From positions 1 through 8,336 of the forward strand of contig CAIOLH010000035.1 of NCBI GenBank assembly GCA_903859115.1: 8,336 nucleotides of DNA, in the 5' to 3' direction. Every line of letters starts with the position of its first letter. Positions within the stretch are counted from its first letter, which is position 1. The notes under the pieces were generated by a model. That model was not told the origin of the DNA, made no database searches, and worked only from the letters and a program-made list of their open reading frames with translations. Origin of the DNA: an uncultured Opitutia bacterium (GTDB lineage: Bacteria > Verrucomicrobiota > Verrucomicrobiae > Opitutales > UBA953). A program made the position numbers and the translations under genes. This document shows, piece by piece, positions 6,497 to 8,336 of the stretch.

Positions 6497-6760
6497 ATGA
6501 AGCATATCGCTCTTTTAACTCTCATCGCCTCTGCGGCCTTAGTTGGTTGTAGCAGCTATGACACCCCTAACCACGGAAAAAACGTGTCCATGGAACCCGC
6601 TCATAATTTCCTCGGCGTTGTTAAAGTAGAACCAGGCTCCTATGGCGCCATCAATAATTCTACCGTTCGTTTAAAAATGGACGACTTCTATTCTCGTCGC
6701 ACCAACTCAGGTGACCGCGTCACACTTCTTTGGGGTGCCATCACCCTAACAGATTACTAA
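6497..6760 (+). CDS. Small predicted lipoprotein, function unknown
   Basis: I do not recognise this 87-residue protein. It begins with a lipoprotein signal: Lys2, a hydrophobic stretch 4-17, and a lipobox LVGC at 15-18, with Cys18 as the lipidated residue. Ser19 and Ser20 at +2 and +3 suggest outer-membrane sorting if the Lol rule applies. The mature part is about 70 residues, polar, with short alternating hydrophobic runs (LGVVKV 39-44, VTLLWGAITL 75-84) that may be beta strands. It ends in TDY. The ATG at 6497 is chosen because it places the signal peptide at the N-terminus; an in-frame TTG at 6455 would add 14 charged residues in front and spoil it. No strong Shine-Dalgarno precedes it. 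It lies 52 bases after the prepilin peptidase gene and just before an intrinsic terminator, so it closes this transcription unit or forms its own. Confidence 0.78.
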   Translation: MKHIALLTLIASAALVGCSSYDTPNHGKNVSMEPAHNFLGVVKVEPGSYGAINNSTVRLKMDDFYSRRTNSGDRVTLLWGAITLTDY

Positions 6761-6781
6761 ATCGACAAAGTGTCCTCTTGC

Positions 6782-6805
6782 AGAAGCCCCGATTTCGGGG
6801 CTTCT
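6782..6805 (+). terminator. Intrinsic (rho-independent) terminator
   Basis: AGAAGCCCCGA (6782-6792) pairs perfectly with TCGGGGCTTCT (6795-6805), an 11-bp stem with a GC-rich core and a two-base nominal loop (effectively four). The following tract TCATTTAT is only moderately T-rich, so the plus direction is favoured but not ideal. It starts 22 bases after the lipoprotein stop and would end the group beginning at 3864. The reverse strand has no T-tract after the stem. Confidence 0.85.
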
Positions 6806-6819
6806 TCATTTATAGGAAA

Positions 6820-8336
6820 ATGAACGATACGAGTAGCAATGTCGCTAGACACCTTCGCCATGCCGCGCTGAACAACCCCCAAGCGATTGCGACGCTATCA
6901 CCTCTCTCCGTTAACGAAGACGGCCGAGTGATTCACGACTGGTGTTCGTTTTTAAAACTCGATCAAGAAAGCGACGCTGCAGCGCGAATTTTTCACGCAG
7001 AAGGTATCACCGCAGGTACCCGCACATTACTCGCTGTGCGCGCAGGACATGACCTGATCGTGTGTATGTTTGGACTTTTAAAACTGGGAGCTATTCCCAT
7101 CGCCATCGATCCAGGTATGGGCTGGAAAAAAATGTTACAATGTATCGAGAACACTACTCCCACCGCACTCATCGCTCAGTCTAAACCTTTTTACTTAAGC
7201 TACCTTCCATTCAAAGCATTCAAATCCATCACTCACCGTATTGAGGTAAACGGTAAGACTTGGAAAAAACTGATTAAAGATTGTTCAACCACTACCGCAC
7301 GACCACTCGAACCAGTCACCGCCTCAAGTCTCGCCGCAATTATTTTTACCTCTGGCTCAACGGGAACACCCAAAGGCGTACGTTACACGCATGGAATGTT
7401 CGATGCACAAATTTCGCTGGTTCGTAAAACCTATCAAATTCAACCAGGCGAAGTCGACATGGCGATGCTTCCCGTGTTTGGATTATTTAATCCTGCTCTC
7501 GGCGTCACCACCGTCACCCCACTCCTCGATCCATCTCGTCCAGCCGATGCCAATCCTGCGTTGATTGTCTCCGCATTACTGTCCGAGAAAGTAACTTCAT
7601 CATTCGGATCACCCGCAATCTGGGGGAAAATTGCCCAGTACTGCGAAACGCAAAAAATCAGCCTGCCATTATTGAAACGACTTTTAATTGCCGGTGCACC
7701 AGTACCTATTTCGCTCTTAAAACAACTCAGGAAAATCGCACCCCATTGCCAAATTCACACGCCCTACGGCGCCACCGAATGCCTGCCGGTGTCGAGCATC
7801 GAGTCGAACGAAATTCTCAACGAGACTTTTGCCGAAACTTTACGCGGACAAGGAACCTGCGTGGGTAAACCCGTAGCGTCAGTTAAAGTTAAAATCATAC
7901 AAGAGACGCATGATGTTATTCGAAATCTTAACGACGCTACCCTTTGCGCAACTAATACGGTCGGCGAAATCATTGTCACCGGACCAAGCGTCACCCATGC
8001 CTACGATCACAATCCCGAAGCCACCCTGCGGACAAAAATAAACGGTGATTCTGAGCTCTGGCATCGCATGGGCGACTTAGGAAGATTGGATCATGACGGA
8101 CGGCTCTGGTTCCATGGTCGCTGCATAGAAAAAGTAATCACTACAAAAAATATTCTCACCACTGAATCGGTTGAACCGGCATTTCAACAACATCCAGATG
8201 TGGCACGTTGTGCTCTCATTGGAATTGGCGATGCGCCCAATCAGATTCCGGTTTTAGTTGTCGAACCAAAGCCAGATTGTTTTCCTGAATCGCGCGGTGA
8301 AATTATAAAATTCACCGAAAACCTCTGGGAAATCAC
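6820..8336 (+). CDS. oleC: OleC-type adenylate-forming enzyme (olefin beta-lactone synthetase), C-terminus cut by window edge
   Basis: The frame is open for 505 codons to the right edge with no stop. It is an ANL-superfamily enzyme: P-loop FTSGSTGTPKG (176-186), YGATE (316-320), ribose-binding Asp419 in HRMGDLGRLD (415-424) and the hinge region GRC (433-435). The C-terminal catalytic-lysine loop would lie beyond the edge. Several stretches recall OleC and not ordinary acyl-CoA ligases: YTHGMFDAQ, LFNPALG, LDPSRPA, FGSPAIW and HRMGD..GRLWFHGR. OleC activates a 2-alkyl-3-hydroxy fatty acid with ATP and closes it to a beta-lactone, which OleB decarboxylates to a long-chain olefin. OleA and OleD make the substrate. 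Family length is near 550, so about 45 residues may be missing. The ATG at 6820 has AGGA only two bases ahead, unusually close, and starts 15 bases after the terminator, so promoter placement is unclear. A medium- or long-chain fatty acyl-CoA ligase is the alternative. Confidence 0.78.
   Translation, partial: MNDTSSNVARHLRHAALNNPQAIATLSPLSVNEDGRVIHDWCSFLKLDQESDAAARIFHAEGITAGTRTLLAVRAGHDLIVCMFGLLKLGAIPIAIDPGMGWKKMLQCIENTTPTALIAQSKPFYLSYLPFKAFKSITHRIEVNGKTWKKLIKDCSTTTARPLEPVTASSLAAIIFTSGSTGTPKGVRYTHGMFDAQISLVRKTYQIQPGEVDMAMLPVFGLFNPALGVTTVTPLLDPSRPADANPALIVSALLSEKVTSSFGSPAIWGKIAQYCETQKISLPLLKRLLIAGAPVPISLLKQLRKIAPHCQIHTPYGATECLPVSSIESNEILNETFAETLRGQGTCVGKPVASVKVKIIQETHDVIRNLNDATLCATNTVGEIIVTGPSVTHAYDHNPEATLRTKINGDSELWHRMGDLGRLDHDGRLWFHGRCIEKVITTKNILTTESVEPAFQQHPDVARCALIGIGDAPNQIPVLVVEPKPDCFPESRGEIIKFTENLWEI

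Overview
The window looks like a chromosomal housekeeping region of a Gram-negative bacterium, most likely a member of the Verrucomicrobiota and perhaps its Opitutia class. That placement is an inference from remembered family resemblances: the OleC-type ligase, the form of the AroE N-terminus, and the SirB1-like/AroE/prepilin peptidase neighbourhood. Base composition is moderate, by eye near half G+C. It is even across the window and I see no island of foreign-looking DNA. I found no rRNA, tRNA, CRISPR array, insertion sequence or phage gene.

Left half, minus strand (1-3657): a compact run reading clpB, then a Gfo/Idh/MocA-type sugar-nucleotide dehydrogenase, then lpxB, of which only the first 28 codons are inside the window. 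The dehydrogenase and lpxB overlap by ATGA, which ties the dehydrogenase to lipid A synthesis. It may be a GnnA-type UDP-GlcNAc 3-dehydrogenase, which would imply an amide-linked lipid A, but no partner aminotransferase is visible here.

Centre (3658-3863): a divergent control region between clpB and a SirB1/transglutaminase-like gene. It is rich in dyads: two tandem sites of the form GYGAC-N5-GTCRC, an 8-bp GC-rich inverted repeat around an AT-rich core, and a two-part palindrome over the probable promoter of the rightward gene. That promoter would start transcription at or next to the start codon, giving an almost leaderless mRNA.

Right half, plus strand (3864-8336): a tightly spaced set of SirB1-like protein, aroE (shikimate dehydrogenase) and a prepilin peptidase, with gaps of 9 and 1 bases. 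Then come a small lipoprotein of unknown function, a strong intrinsic terminator, and 505 codons of an OleC-type adenylate-forming enzyme (beta-lactone synthetase of long-chain olefin synthesis) that runs off the window edge.

Most of the content is ordinary. The points most worth a second look are the dyad cluster upstream of clpB, the altered zinc-cysteine pattern of the prepilin peptidase, the Arg in place of the expected His in the SirB1-like protein, and the lipid A and olefin context at the two edges. I did not find convincing evidence of a wholly new system.
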